A stretch of 42,689 nucleotides of DNA from Firmicutes bacterium UBA2598 (GTDB taxonomy: Bacteria; Bacillota; PH28-bin88), in NCBI GenBank assembly GCA_002339345.1, contig DDKM01000097.1, forward strand, positions 1 to 42,689, written 5' to 3'. Position 1 is the first letter of the stretch. Each line of letters starts with the position of its first letter. This document shows positions 6,893-16,317 of the stretch, in pieces. The position numbers and the translations under genes were made by a program. The notes under the pieces are model-generated. The model ran no database searches, was not told the DNA's origin, and worked only from the letters and a program-made list of their open reading frames with translations.

Positions 6893-9800
6893 ACAAAGGG
6901 AACAACAAGACAACAACCGGTTCAACCGCCGGAGTTTTATCAAAGGCAGCGCTGTTGCGGGCGGTGCGGCGGTACTGGCCCCGGTGCTGGGCGGGCCGCA
7001 GGTTCCACAGTTGGGAAACCTCTGGCACGATGATCTCCGGGGCGGAGGCCAGGACTGGGGTGATTATGATGCCACCAGTGTCATTTACACCATGTGTGAG
7101 CAGTGCAACAGCCACTGCTCCCTGAAAGCGGTAATCAGGGAAAAACCCGCCGGCAGCGAAGGGCCGTACACCTGCCTGGTAGCCAAGCTTGCGGGCAACC
7201 CTTACAGTCCTTTAAACATGCAGCCCTTCGGCCAGATCCCTTATAACACACCGCCAGCTAAGGCTGCCCTTCCTTCCGGGGATGTGGCCGCTCAAGGCAG
7301 GGGGATGCGGGGCGGGCGCACCTGTCTTAAGGGTCAGGCGGGCATCCAGACGGCCTATGACGCCGCTCGTTTGCGGACTCCCCTTAAAAGAGTTGGACCC
7401 CGGGGTTCCGGCCAGTGGCAGAGCATTTCCTGGGAACAGGCCATCGGGGAAATTGTGGAAGGCAGCCTCGACCTGGGCACCCCGGGACTGAAATCGGCTT
7501 GGGCCTACGTGGAAGAGGGAAAGGTCATGGCCGACTGGGAAAAGGTGAAGTCCGGGGAGATGAGCCAGGCAGAATTCGACGGGCTATACCGGGATGTTTT
7601 GATTGACACCAGACATCCGGACCTTGGTCCCAAGGCCAACCAGATAGTGGGACTGGGCGGGAACCGACGCAACTTTTTCCAGAACCGCTTTTGGCCCAAA
7701 TCCCTGGGCAGTGTGAACGCCTTCAATCATGGCGGGATCTGCGGCCAGAGCGGAGTGGTGGGTAATGCCCGTTCCTTTACCGCTCCCCGGCCCAAACTGC
7801 GGATGTTCGCCGATTTCCCGGGTGCCGAGTTTGTCATCGTCTGGGGTACCGACCCGCTGGTATCCAACCGGGGTCCCACCTGGCTGGCGCCCATGCTGAC
7901 CAACGCCCTGGCACGGGGAATGAAGCTGGCGGTGGTGGACCCGAGGCTTAGCAAGGTGGCGGAAAAGGCCCACATGTGGGTGCCCATCCAGCCTGGGACT
8001 GACGCCGCCCTGGCGTTGGGCATGGCCCGCTGGATCATCGAAAACCACCGGTATGACGAACGCTACCTGAAAAACCCCAACCAGCAAGCGGCGGAGCAGG
8101 ACGGCGAACCCACCTGGAGTGATGCTACCCACCTGATTAATGTGGATCAAAAGGCAATGCCTAAATTAAGGGCATCTGACCTGGGGTTGGGCAGTGACCA
8201 GCAGTTCGTGGTGCTGGAAAGCGGCAATCCGGCACCCCACGATGTGGCCATGGACGGGGACCTGGAAGTGGATACGGTGATCAACGGTATTCGCGTCAAG
8301 TCGGTGTTTACCCTGTTCAAGGAGCGGGTTATGGAAAAGACCCTGGAGCAGTATGCAGAGCTTTGCCGCATCGATGGACAGCAGATTATCGACCTGGCCA
8401 GGGAGTTTACCTCCCACGGGAAAAAGGCCGCCATTACTTCCTACCGGGGACCGGCCATGCACGGCAACGGGTATTACAATGTCCGGGCCATCAACTGCCT
8501 GAACCACCTGATCGGCAACTACGATTGGAAAGGGGGTAGCATGACCGGGGGAGCGGCCTTTAGGCCAGTTAAGGGCATCTATGACCTGGAGGCTGTCCCG
8601 GGAGGCCTGAATGCATGGGGTGTTCCCATCACCCGGGAAAAAGCGGTCTATGAAAAGACCTCCCTGTTTACCAGGGACGGTTATCCCGCCAGGCGTCCCT
8701 GGTATTCCTTCCCTGGCAACATGATCCAGGAAGTATTGCCCAGTGCTGCTGATGGTTATCCGTATCCCATCAAGGCCCTCTTTGTCCACCGCCACTCCCT
8801 TACCCTGTCGGTTCCCGCCGGCTGGCTGCAGGAGGAATTGCTGAAAAATACCCAGGTGGTACCCCTTTTGGTGGTGTTCGATGTGGTGATGAGCGAGACG
8901 GCCTCCTGTGCCGACTATGTGCTGCCTGACTTGACCTACCTGGAAAGATGGGGGTTTGAAGACATCTTCCCCAACTTCCACCTGAAGGAAAGCCATTTCA
9001 TGCAGCCGGTGACCAGGGTATACCCGGAGCCAAGGGCGGTGGAGGATGTGCTCATCGAAATCGGTAAGCGGATGGGTCTTCCAGGCGTGGGTGCCAACGC
9101 CTTCCCTGGCGGCAGTTCCTTAAACCGGGCAGAGGACTTTTATCTGAAGCTGGTGGCCAACATTGCCCATGACGGTCAACCGGTTCCCGATGCCGGTGAA
9201 GAGGAAATGCGCGTCTTTGTGGAAACCAGGCAGAAGGCCCTGGGTGAAACCTTTGACTTGAAGGCCTGGCAGCAGGCGGTCAAGCCGGAGGAATGGCGGA
9301 AAGTGGTCTATGTGTTAAACCGTGGGGGGCGCTTTGAACCCCAGGGGAACGAATACCAGGGCGACTACCTGAAATACCGGCTGGCAGGCCAGGTCAACTT
9401 TTACGATGAGGGAGTGGCCAAGGGGAAAAATTCATACTCCGGGGAGTTCTTTGACGGTCTGCCCCGCATTGCCCCGGTTGCCTATTACAACGGCAAGCCC
9501 GTGGACAGTGACTACCCGTTGGCCCTGATTGACTGGAAAGCACGCCATCTGGGGACTCACCGCACCATCAGCTCTCCGTGGCTGCGGGAAATTGAGGCGG
9601 AAAACCTGCTGTGGATACACCCGGCGGATGCCCAGCCCAGAGGTATAAAGAACGGGGACCGGGTAAAGATCAAGTCCTCTATCTACGAGGTGGAAGGAGT
9701 GGCGCTGGTCACCCAGGGGATCAAGCCGGGGGTGGTGGGCAGCTGCTACAACTACGGCCACACTGCTTACGGCGCCCGGCCTCACACCGTGGACGGCAAG

Positions 9801-10004
9801 CCTGCCGCCGGCATTCCCCATTACGGCCATGTGGAATGGGCCGCCAAAAGCGATAACGCCGGTTATGCCGGTCCGCGGGATGCCGGGTTTGCCGCTAACC
9901 ACCTGCAGATGGTAGACCCGGTACTCAAGAATTCCTGTGTCAACGACCCCATCGGGGGCTCGGCCTCCCAGTTCGACACCCGGGTGGAAGTAGTCAAGGC
10001 TTGA
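6885..10004 (+). CDS. Molybdopterin oxidoreductase, tetrathionate/selenate reductase-like catalytic subunit
   Basis: 1039 residues. The ATG at 6885 is chosen over an earlier in-frame ATG because AAGGAGTGG lies just upstream and the protein then begins with a Tat signal, NRRSFIKGS (twin Arg15-Arg16). A [4Fe-4S] motif C71-x2-C74-x3-C78 plus C147 follows. The likely Mo/W ligand is Cys286 in HGGICGQSG. The length (Salmonella TtrA is about 1020), the Tat signal and the gene order Fe-S, NrfD, molybdopterin match ttrBCA and srdBCA. The enzyme should act outside the cytoplasmic membrane, reducing tetrathionate or another sulfur, selenium or arsenic oxyanion. The substrate cannot be decided from sequence reading alone. 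Electron flow from quinol through the NrfD and Fe-S subunits is inferred from the family. Confidence 0.88.
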   Translation: MAKQREQQDNNRFNRRSFIKGSAVAGGAAVLAPVLGGPQVPQLGNLWHDDLRGGGQDWGDYDATSVIYTMCEQCNSHCSLKAVIREKPAGSEGPYTCLVAKLAGNPYSPLNMQPFGQIPYNTPPAKAALPSGDVAAQGRGMRGGRTCLKGQAGIQTAYDAARLRTPLKRVGPRGSGQWQSISWEQAIGEIVEGSLDLGTPGLKSAWAYVEEGKVMADWEKVKSGEMSQAEFDGLYRDVLIDTRHPDLGPKANQIVGLGGNRRNFFQNRFWPKSLGSVNAFNHGGICGQSGVVGNARSFTAPRPKLRMFADFPGAEFVIVWGTDPLVSNRGPTWLAPMLTNALARGMKLAVVDPRLSKVAEKAHMWVPIQPGTDAALALGMARWIIENHRYDERYLKNPNQQAAEQDGEPTWSDATHLINVDQKAMPKLRASDLGLGSDQQFVVLESGNPAPHDVAMDGDLEVDTVINGIRVKSVFTLFKERVMEKTLEQYAELCRIDGQQIIDLAREFTSHGKKAAITSYRGPAMHGNGYYNVRAINCLNHLIGNYDWKGGSMTGGAAFRPVKGIYDLEAVPGGLNAWGVPITREKAVYEKTSLFTRDGYPARRPWYSFPGNMIQEVLPSAADGYPYPIKALFVHRHSLTLSVPAGWLQEELLKNTQVVPLLVVFDVVMSETASCADYVLPDLTYLERWGFEDIFPNFHLKESHFMQPVTRVYPEPRAVEDVLIEIGKRMGLPGVGANAFPGGSSLNRAEDFYLKLVANIAHDGQPVPDAGEEEMRVFVETRQKALGETFDLKAWQQAVKPEEWRKVVYVLNRGGRFEPQGNEYQGDYLKYRLAGQVNFYDEGVAKGKNSYSGEFFDGLPRIAPVAYYNGKPVDSDYPLALIDWKARHLGTHRTISSPWLREIEAENLLWIHPADAQPRGIKNGDRVKIKSSIYEVEGVALVTQGIKPGVVGSCYNYGHTAYGARPHTVDGKPAAGIPHYGHVEWAAKSDNAGYAGPRDAGFAANHLQMVDPVLKNSCVNDPIGGSASQFDTRVEVVKA

Positions 10005-10142
10005 ACAATTGGCATAAAGGCTATAGGCGCAACTTTTTCCATGTCTCTGAATTTGTAACGGATTTGCTTTTCCAGACTTGCCGACAAGCAGCAACCGTTT
10101 GCACTACATTTCCGTGTGCTGGAGGATTTCAAAAAAGGCTCC

Positions 10143-10182
10143 AAGGTTTGACGATGGTGTTGTTTCACCGTCGTCAAACCTT
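10143..10182. terminator. Bidirectional terminator between convergent operons
   Basis: A 17-bp stem (10143-10159 with 10166-10182, one G-U pair, loop of 6) lies between the end of the molybdoenzyme gene on plus and the end of the oxidoreductase operon on minus. Six A before it at 10131-10136 give a T run on the minus strand, and TTTCTCT follows on plus. The rest of 10005-10224 shows nothing else. Confidence 0.8.
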
Positions 10183-10224
10183 TCTCTCCGGGAGTGCGTT
10201 CTCGGAAACTCTGAGACCGCTGCA

Positions 10225-11064
10225 TTAAAGCCTGGCCAAATAGTTTGCCGCCTCTTCGGTAATGAATTCCTCATATGCGTAATAATCTTTTTCCGCTTCT
10301 CTGGCCACCTCAAGGGTTCTGTTTGGCGGAAACTTAAGATTGGTGGGACAGGGGGTATAGATCTGGATATAGGTCGGTCCAATCTCGCGGGCAACAAGGA
10401 TGGCGTTTCTCACGGCCCGGCCTACCTTCCGGGGACTGGCCACCGTAACCCGTACGGCGTATGCACAGCCAGACACCTTGGCCATTTCAAAAACGGGAAT
10501 TTTAGGAAATTGCTTGCCGACCGGCGCCATGTTCAGAACCTGGCCCTGTTTGCTCATGCCGCTTTCCTGACCGCCCGTGTTGCCATAAACTTCATTATCC
10601 ACCATGATAGTGGTAACCTTTTCCCGCCGGAACCAGGAATGGAGAGTTAAGTCCAGGCCGATATCGGCAATACCGCCGTCACCTACCAGAACCACCACAT
10701 CTTTGTGCTGATCAGGATAGCGGATTCTTAGCATTCGTTTCAGCCCGGACGCCACGGCGTTTTGATTACCGAAGGCAGTGTTAGAATAGTTGACTGCCGT
10801 CTGCGTCAACCCGAAAAAGGAACACCCGGGTGTTCCGATGATCACGGTATCGGCCGGAGACGGCAAAGATGCCGCCACCAGGCGGATGCCCAACGAGACG
10901 CCACATCCCGCACAATGAGGATGTTCTTCGATTATTTCTTTGAAAGTGCCTAGATCCTCAATGCCTTTTGGCTCAAAATAGGGTCCCCTTGCTACCAGAT
11001 CCTGATATTCTTGTGGTAACAAATCTGCAAACTCCCTGACAGGGGTGATTATTTTGGTCGACAT
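10225..11064 (-). CDS. 2-oxoacid:ferredoxin oxidoreductase beta subunit (copy 1)
   Basis: 279 residues. The ATG at 11064 has AAAGGAGG 7 nt upstream; an earlier in-frame start at 11103 lacks this. This is the thiamine-diphosphate-binding subunit: CAGC (C51, C54) offers Fe-S ligands as in PorB, GDGGIADIGLD with NTGGQ forms the ThDP/Mg site, and TPCPTN carries a further conserved cysteine. It is the last gene of the minus-strand operon and is clearly a paralogue of the beta copy at 13203-14060, with CAGC at the same residue numbers. A 70-bp gap separates it from the alpha gene before it. The substrate is not known; family members act on pyruvate, 2-oxoglutarate, aromatic 2-oxoacids or oxalate. 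Confidence 0.9.
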   Translation of the reverse strand: MSTKIITPVREFADLLPQEYQDLVARGPYFEPKGIEDLGTFKEIIEEHPHCAGCGVSLGIRLVAASLPSPADTVIIGTPGCSFFGLTQTAVNYSNTAFGNQNAVASGLKRMLRIRYPDQHKDVVVLVGDGGIADIGLDLTLHSWFRREKVTTIMVDNEVYGNTGGQESGMSKQGQVLNMAPVGKQFPKIPVFEMAKVSGCAYAVRVTVASPRKVGRAVRNAILVAREIGPTYIQIYTPCPTNLKFPPNRTLEVAREAEKDYYAYEEFITEEAANYLARL

Positions 11065-11134
11065 AAGCCTACCTCCTTTAAACCCACTCTGGTCCGGCGG
11101 CAAAACCTTCTCAACATCAGTCTTATGGCGTGCT

Positions 11135-12298
11135 TCAGCTTACTCCGGCGCGGGCTTTCAGGGCATTCTTCACGGTGTTTACGATTAATTCCTTGGGCAT
11201 GGTCATGCCGCCGAAAACTCGTGGTCCGGCCACCACACGGCTGTTATGATTTAATGCCGCCTTAATTTCGCGGGCCAACCAGCCTCCGGCGTTGAATTCC
11301 GGCACCACAATCAAATGGGCGTTGACCGTGGAAGCCACAATTTCTTCCTCGGGGAAAGGCCGGATGGATTTGATCTTTATCAGCCCGGCATCAATGCCTT
11401 CTTGGCGCAATTCTCTCAAGGCTTCCCGGCTTTGGGAGACAGCCGTTCCGGAAGCGGCAATAAACACTTTGGCATGCGGGTTTTCCACTTCCAAAAGCCC
11501 CCCCATATAGCGGACAATATGCTTGCGGGCCCGTTGCGCCGCCGCCATGACTTCCTGGTGCCAGCTGGCATTGGCGGCATAACTGATGAAATTACTCTTG
11601 ATTAACAGGGGGTCACGTACTATTCGCATAGGGGGAGTTTCCATGTCAAAGGCAGGTACCGGAGCATGCTGCGGGTTATAGGGGGGTAGTTTCAGATCCC
11701 CGGCCGGCAGCATTACCTTATCTCGGGTATGAGTCACGAAAAAACCGTCGACAAAAACTCCCACCGGCAGGTGGACATCAGGCTTCTCGGCAATTATGTA
11801 CGCTTTCAGGATCATATCGTAAAAATCCTGAGCATTTTCCGCGTGAAACATCATCATCCCGGTGTCCAACAGCATAGCCATTTCAATGTTTTCCGGCTGG
11901 ATGGAAGGAGGCAGGGAAACACCCCTGCACATGAAAGCACAAACGATGGGCTGGCGGGCACCGGCCCAAACCGGGAACATCTCCATAGCACGCAGGGTGC
12001 CAGGGCCGCTAGTGGCAGTGAAGACACGCCCGCCACCCAAAGAAGCGCCGTGGATGGCAGCCATAACGGCAAATTCATTTTCCGCCCGGTAATAGTCTTT
12101 TAAATAACCCTGGGCGTATAGATCGCCCACCAGATGCATGCTTTCACTTTGCGGGGTGATGGGATAAGCTATAGCCATGTCCACATTCGCCCTTTTGATG
12201 GCTTCAGCCACCGCCTCACTACCGGTTATAAAAACCTCCTCCCTGGGAGCGACGAAAAACAGATGCTCCGGGGAAACCACAGTTTGTTCCCTGACCAC
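11135..12298 (-). CDS. 2-oxoacid:ferredoxin oxidoreductase alpha subunit (copy 1)
   Basis: 387 residues from a GTG start; AGGAGG lies about 12 nt upstream, a rather long spacing. The N-terminal pyrimidine-binding (domain I) region has AIAYPITPQSESMH, the family YPITP motif. The C-terminal transketolase-C-like part has ASGTAVSQSREAL, IKIKSIRPFP and VPEFNAGGWL. It is a close paralogue of the alpha copy at 14057-15199, with long shared runs such as MKSNFISYA/IKSNFISYA and GGMTMP. It pairs with the beta copy 1 downstream to make a second catalytic set sharing one gamma and one delta subunit. PadG of phenylglyoxylate oxidoreductase belongs to the same broad family, but I cannot assign the substrate. 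Confidence 0.9.
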   Translation of the reverse strand: MVREQTVVSPEHLFFVAPREEVFITGSEAVAEAIKRANVDMAIAYPITPQSESMHLVGDLYAQGYLKDYYRAENEFAVMAAIHGASLGGGRVFTATSGPGTLRAMEMFPVWAGARQPIVCAFMCRGVSLPPSIQPENIEMAMLLDTGMMMFHAENAQDFYDMILKAYIIAEKPDVHLPVGVFVDGFFVTHTRDKVMLPAGDLKLPPYNPQHAPVPAFDMETPPMRIVRDPLLIKSNFISYAANASWHQEVMAAAQRARKHIVRYMGGLLEVENPHAKVFIAASGTAVSQSREALRELRQEGIDAGLIKIKSIRPFPEEEIVASTVNAHLIVVPEFNAGGWLAREIKAALNHNSRVVAGPRVFGGMTMPKELIVNTVKNALKARAGVS

Positions 12299-12319
12299 TT
12301 CTGGTTCAAACCTCCTCTC

Positions 12320-12514
12320 CTAGACACTGACAACAGCCAGCGCCTCCTTGGGACAAGCGGCGGCACACAACCCGCATCCTTTACAGCGGTTTTCGTTTAC
12401 CGCCACTTTTTTGACCTCTTTATAAAACGTAAAAACATTTGGATCCGGGCAGGTAAGGATACAGAGTTTACACCCGGTGCATTTTTCCGTATCAACTTTG
12501 GCCACGGCATACAT
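12320..12514 (-). CDS. Two-cluster ferredoxin (delta-type subunit of the oxidoreductase)
   Basis: 64 residues. It has two [4Fe-4S] motifs, CTGCKLCILTCP and CKGCGLCAAACP, as in the PorD/delta subunit of four-subunit 2-oxoacid oxidoreductases. It would pass electrons from the ThDP subunits to soluble ferredoxin. It lies 20 bp after the gamma gene and 21 bp before alpha copy 1, so it sits exactly between the two alpha/beta sets. Confidence 0.92.
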   Translation of the reverse strand: MYAVAKVDTEKCTGCKLCILTCPDPNVFTFYKEVKKVAVNENRCKGCGLCAAACPKEALAVVSV

Positions 12515-12534
12515 AAGTTGTTTTTCCCCTTTCC

Positions 12535-13203
12535 TTAGTTAATGAGGTACTCCTGGACTGAAGAGCGGGATTTTTCAATGACTTCAACATTTTTCTCGAT
12601 TAACTGGCTTAGTTTTGCAAACTTGCTCTTCAAGACATCATCAAGAGCGGCCGTGGTTCCGGAAGCCACGAATTTACCGCCACCGAAACGCTCCGCCATA
12701 GACTCTTTAATCGATTCCATGGAGACCAGGTCAGTAACTCCCAACAGCCCGCCGAGCATGGCCAGGTTGGTGGACAGTTCCGTGCCAGCCACCTCAACGG
12801 CTATCTGTGAGGCAGGAACATAAAATATCCGGGCCTTTAAGTCGGCCAGCCTGGCCAGTTCTTCATCGCCCAATTCAAGAGGCTTTTCTGAATTAATAAT
12901 CAGCAAACCCTCCGGTTGCAGGCCGTCAAAGAAAGGCATGGTATAACACTTCCCCAGAGTAATTACGTGCGGATGATAGATCATGATGATATTTGGGTCG
13001 AGTACTTCACCCCGTTCAAAAATCCTTTCTGAAGAAATGCGCACGTAGCTCTCGGCCGGGGCCAGCCGTTTTTCAGCGCCAAAAAAGGGATTTACCGTGC
13101 TGTCCAAACCTTCCCGGGTAGCAGCAGCCCCCAGAATATGGGCGGCGGTAACCACACCCTGGCCTCCTAATCCCGACATCCGGATGAAGGTTTTTTTGAA
13201 CAT
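12535..13203 (-). CDS. 2-oxoacid:ferredoxin oxidoreductase gamma subunit
   Basis: 222 residues. MSGLGGQGVVTAAHILG near the N-terminus is the glycine-rich signature of the gamma (PorC/PorG, domain III) subunit. NPFFGAEKRLAPAESYVRIS and ASGTTAAL are also typical. Only one gamma is present for two alpha/beta sets. Its start codon overlaps the stop of beta copy 2 by one base, indicating translational coupling to the first set. The C-terminal 45 residues are rich in Lys, Glu and Ser and may form a helical extension. Confidence 0.92.
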   Translation of the reverse strand: MFKKTFIRMSGLGGQGVVTAAHILGAAATREGLDSTVNPFFGAEKRLAPAESYVRISSERIFERGEVLDPNIIMIYHPHVITLGKCYTMPFFDGLQPEGLLIINSEKPLELGDEELARLADLKARIFYVPASQIAVEVAGTELSTNLAMLGGLLGVTDLVSMESIKESMAERFGGGKFVASGTTAALDDVLKSKFAKLSQLIEKNVEVIEKSRSSVQEYLIN

Positions 13204-14060
13204 TATTTCTTCACCTCCTCAATTTGTGCGAGCCATTCCTGGGCTTCCGGGGAAATGTATTCCTTAATACTGAAAGTCCCGTCCTTTTCCCTTTGTTTGA
13301 TTCTGGCTATGGTTTCATGGGGTTTAAACTTATAATTGGTGGGGCACGGGGAGAAAACCTGAATATAGGTGGGCCCGATCTCCCTGGCCAACAGGATGGC
13401 CCGTCTGACGGCCTTTTCTAGACGCTTGGGGTGGGCCGGGGAAACGGCTGCCGCATAAGCGCAACCTGCCTCTCGGGCAATCTCCGGCAAGGAGATTTTG
13501 GGAAACTTCTTACCTGTCGGCGCCATATTGAGTATGGTGCCCTGGGGCGACATTCCACTCTCCTGGCCTCCGGTGTTGGCATAAGCCTCGTTATCCAGCA
13601 TGATGGTCGTTATATTTTCTCTTCTGAACCAGGACTGCATTACCATGTCAAGGCCGATATCCGCAGTGGCACCGTCGCCGGCAATTACAACCACATCTTT
13701 GATTTTGTCAGGGAACCGGAGCTTAAGCGCCCGCTTTAAACCGGAGGCCAACGCATTCTGGTTGCCGAAAAGAGAATGGATATTATGGAGGGCTACCTGG
13801 GGGAAGGCGATGGAGCTGCACCCGGTGGAGCCGACTATAATCGTGTCCTCAGGTTTGGGCAGTGAGGCCAGGATCATGCGCAAGGAAAGGGCCAATCCGC
13901 AACCGGCACAAAGAGGGTGTTCTTCAATCAATTCCTTAAAAGTACCCAGGTCAGAAACACCAAATCCTTTTTCATATGGCCCATGTTCCACCAATTCCCG
14001 GTATTCAGCAGGCATTATGTCTTCAAAACCTGGGGAAATCTTGAACAGACTTTTATTCAC
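13203..14060 (-). CDS. 2-oxoacid:ferredoxin oxidoreductase beta subunit (copy 2)
   Basis: 285 residues. I take the GTG at 14060, with GGAGG 8 nt upstream, rather than an in-frame GTG nine bases earlier. That start overlaps the stop of the alpha gene as GTGA. C51 and C54 (CAGC) and the ThDP motif GDGATADIGLD with NTGGQ are present; FSPCPTN supplies another cysteine. The region around the ThDP site is nearly the same as in beta copy 1. The tail after about residue 250 (IKQREKDGTFSIKEYISPEAQEW) differs more, so the two copies have diverged chiefly at the ends. Confidence 0.92.
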   Translation of the reverse strand: MNKSLFKISPGFEDIMPAEYRELVEHGPYEKGFGVSDLGTFKELIEEHPLCAGCGLALSLRMILASLPKPEDTIIVGSTGCSSIAFPQVALHNIHSLFGNQNALASGLKRALKLRFPDKIKDVVVIAGDGATADIGLDMVMQSWFRRENITTIMLDNEAYANTGGQESGMSPQGTILNMAPTGKKFPKISLPEIAREAGCAYAAAVSPAHPKRLEKAVRRAILLAREIGPTYIQVFSPCPTNYKFKPHETIARIKQREKDGTFSIKEYISPEAQEWLAQIEEVKK

Positions 14061-15199
14061 CTGGAACACCTCCGGATTTCAGCTAAAATCAAATCGGGCG
14101 GCATAGTCATCCCGCCAAATACCCTAGGACCTCCTATCACTTTGCCGGTATCCTCCATCACCGATTTGATTTCCTGGCACAACCAGCCTACCCTGTTAAA
14201 TTCGGGAACAATTACGGCCGTGGCATTGCGGGTGAGTTTCCTGATCTCCTCTCCGGGGAATGGACGAAGACACTTAATCTTAATCAGCCCTGCATCCAGG
14301 CCTTCCCGGCGAGCCATCCCGATGGCTTCCCTGCTCTGGGAAACTGCGGTTCCGGAAGCGACAATCAGGATATCCGCATCTTCGTTTTCCACTTCCACCA
14401 GTCCACCGAGATATTTAACCACATAATTGCGGGCTCTTTCCGCAGCGGCCATGATTTCCTGCTGCCATGAGGCATGGGTGGCATAACTGATGAAGTTACT
14501 TTTCATTACAAAGGGATCCCGCATCTGCCTGACCGGCACATTCTCCATATCCATGACCGGAACCGGGGCGCAGTAGGGGTTATAGGGAGGCAGTTTGATG
14601 TCCTCCGCCGCGATCTCCACAGTGTCTCTGGTATGTGTCACGAAAAAACCGTCGGTAAATACCCCTACCGGGATATGCACATCAGTTTTTTCGGCAATAA
14701 CAAAGGCTTTAAGGATCATATCATACAGATCCTGGGCCGTTTCCGCGTGGAACATCATGATCCCGGTATTTAGCATAAAGGCCATCTCGATGGTATCCGG
14801 CTGGATGGACAGGGGAGAGTTCACCCCTCTGGTCATAAAGGCGCAGACTATGGGCAGCCTGGCTCCGGCCCAGGTGGGAAACGCTTCAAAAGCGCGTAAT
14901 GTGCCCGGACCCCCGGTGGCGGTAAACACCCGGACTCCGCCCATGGAGGCGCCGGCCACAGCGGACATTACGGCGAACTCATTTTCCCCCCGGAAATATT
15001 CCCGCAAATACCCCTCCGCGTATAAGTCCCCGACTAAATGCATGCTCTCTGATTGGGGGGTAATGGGGTAAGAAATGGCCATATCCACATTGGCCCTTTT
15101 GATGGCTTCCCGCACGGCTTCACTGCCCGTCATAAACCTTTTTTCTCTTGGCGCTTCGAAAAAGAGGTACTCAGGTGTTACCACTCTTTGGTCAATCAC
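14057..15199 (-). CDS. 2-oxoacid:ferredoxin oxidoreductase alpha subunit (copy 2)
   Basis: 380 residues from a GTG that overlaps the previous stop as GTGA, with AGGAGG 8 nt upstream. MAISYPITPQSESMH and the C-terminal ASGTAVSQSREAIG, IKIKCLRPFPGEEI and GGMTMPPDLI define the alpha family. Both ends are tightly coupled: the CdhB-like gene upstream and beta copy 2 downstream each share a 4-bp overlap with it. This copy is therefore likely to be made in fixed ratio with the CdhB-like protein. Confidence 0.92.
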   Translation of the reverse strand: MIDQRVVTPEYLFFEAPREKRFMTGSEAVREAIKRANVDMAISYPITPQSESMHLVGDLYAEGYLREYFRGENEFAVMSAVAGASMGGVRVFTATGGPGTLRAFEAFPTWAGARLPIVCAFMTRGVNSPLSIQPDTIEMAFMLNTGIMMFHAETAQDLYDMILKAFVIAEKTDVHIPVGVFTDGFFVTHTRDTVEIAAEDIKLPPYNPYCAPVPVMDMENVPVRQMRDPFVMKSNFISYATHASWQQEIMAAAERARNYVVKYLGGLVEVENEDADILIVASGTAVSQSREAIGMARREGLDAGLIKIKCLRPFPGEEIRKLTRNATAVIVPEFNRVGWLCQEIKSVMEDTGKVIGGPRVFGGMTMPPDLILAEIRRCSR

Positions 15200-15780
15200 T
15201 TAAGGCCCTCCTTCTTCATTTCCTTGACCATCTCCGTAACTTTCTTTATTTTCGGCAGATCAACATCCCGCAGAGAGATCATGGCATCCTCATGCCCCAT
15301 TTCCCCGCACAGGGCAATGGTATAACAGTCAGTGCCTCCTCTGATAATCTTGAGGGCCACATTGGCGTAATGACAGTGGACACCGATGAAAACGCAGGCG
15401 TCTATCTTGTTGTGCCAGATGGTTAGATTGGGATGGTTAGGGTTGATCTCGATGGCGGGATTAATCATGGGATATTTAGGCCGGTAATCCGGCATGGGGA
15501 TGATCTTTGCACCCGCCGCTTCTGCTAAATCCTTTACGGCTTTAGCTTTTTCTGCCACTCCTTCTTTCCATGCCCAAAGCAGCAAAGGCCCGGGGAAAAA
15601 GACAGGGTTTTTGGCTGTCAGGAGTTTTTCGGCGATCTTGCGCATGGCCTCTTTTTCCGGGACTATCTTTCCCTCCACCAGGGCTTCCCCCTCCTCCGGC
15701 AGCGCCACACCCATGGAAGCAGCCGCCGGCGGCAGGTAGCCTTCGGGTCCGGCCAGAACCCTGTACTCAGTTACTGACAT
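15196..15780 (-). CDS. CdhB-like protein (CO dehydrogenase epsilon/beta subunit family)
   Basis: 194 residues. The ATG at 15780 is chosen because AGGAGGG precedes it by a usual distance; a longer in-frame version would begin with a chance hydrophobic stretch. It resembles the archaeal ACDS epsilon subunit (PF02552), a nucleotide-binding-like Rossmann fold: AKNPVFFPGPLLLWAW, AKAVKDLAEAAGAKIIPMP, NKIDACVFIGVHCHYANVAL, CYTIALCGEMGHEDAMISL. In archaea that subunit joins the CODH alpha subunit. Here no CODH gene is nearby and it leads a 2-oxoacid oxidoreductase operon instead, overlapping the alpha gene by 4 bp. It may be an accessory or FAD-binding subunit of that complex. The family call is from pattern recognition and moderately sure. 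Confidence 0.75.
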   Translation of the reverse strand: MSVTEYRVLAGPEGYLPPAAASMGVALPEEGEALVEGKIVPEKEAMRKIAEKLLTAKNPVFFPGPLLLWAWKEGVAEKAKAVKDLAEAAGAKIIPMPDYRPKYPMINPAIEINPNHPNLTIWHNKIDACVFIGVHCHYANVALKIIRGGTDCYTIALCGEMGHEDAMISLRDVDLPKIKKVTEMVKEMKKEGLK

Positions 15781-15904
15781 TTCCATCCCTCCTGCTAAAA
15801 TTAAGTTAATTAGGATAACCTTTTTGATCATCTTCACCCACATGATGCCGAAAAAAAGGGATTCCTGCGGGCATTTGAACCATGGACGGCAGAGAATCTA
15901 AAAA

Positions 15905-15937
15905 TCCAACACCGAATGGAAAAACATTGGTGTTGGA
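15905..15937 (-). terminator. Terminator/attenuator upstream of the oxidoreductase operon
   Basis: TCCAACACC (15905-15913) pairs with GGTGTTGGA (15929-15937); the stem extends through AATG/CATT after a one-base bulge. On the minus strand the stem is followed by a five-T run (complement of 15900-15904). It lies about 125 nt before the CdhB-like start. It either ends an upstream transcript or acts as an attenuator for the operon. Confidence 0.6.
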
Positions 15938-16317
15938 CTACATTTAACCGATAATGCTACCCTTTAAATGTCTTCCAAACAGGTAGTACGGAGTTTTTGT
16001 TCACATCTGCCGGTCAGTTGCAAAAACGACAACCCCTTCTCCGGTCTTGGTGCTGATATGGGTATGCAAGCTGTTCACGGGAAAATAATAAAAATTTCCA
16101 ACCCAGGATGCCCCTGTTCAACTAATTGCTGCCGCAACTTTTTGATCAGAATCATCCCTTCCTTATCGCAAGCCAAGTGCTGCTCAGCCGGTAACAGCAC
16201 TCCCCTCAGCTACAATTATCATATTGCCCATGATATCAGTCTTGACTTGGTAGGACCTGCTCCCTTATACTCCTTATTCAGGTTAAAATGTTATTTAGCT
16301 GAACTTGTTTTGAGTTA

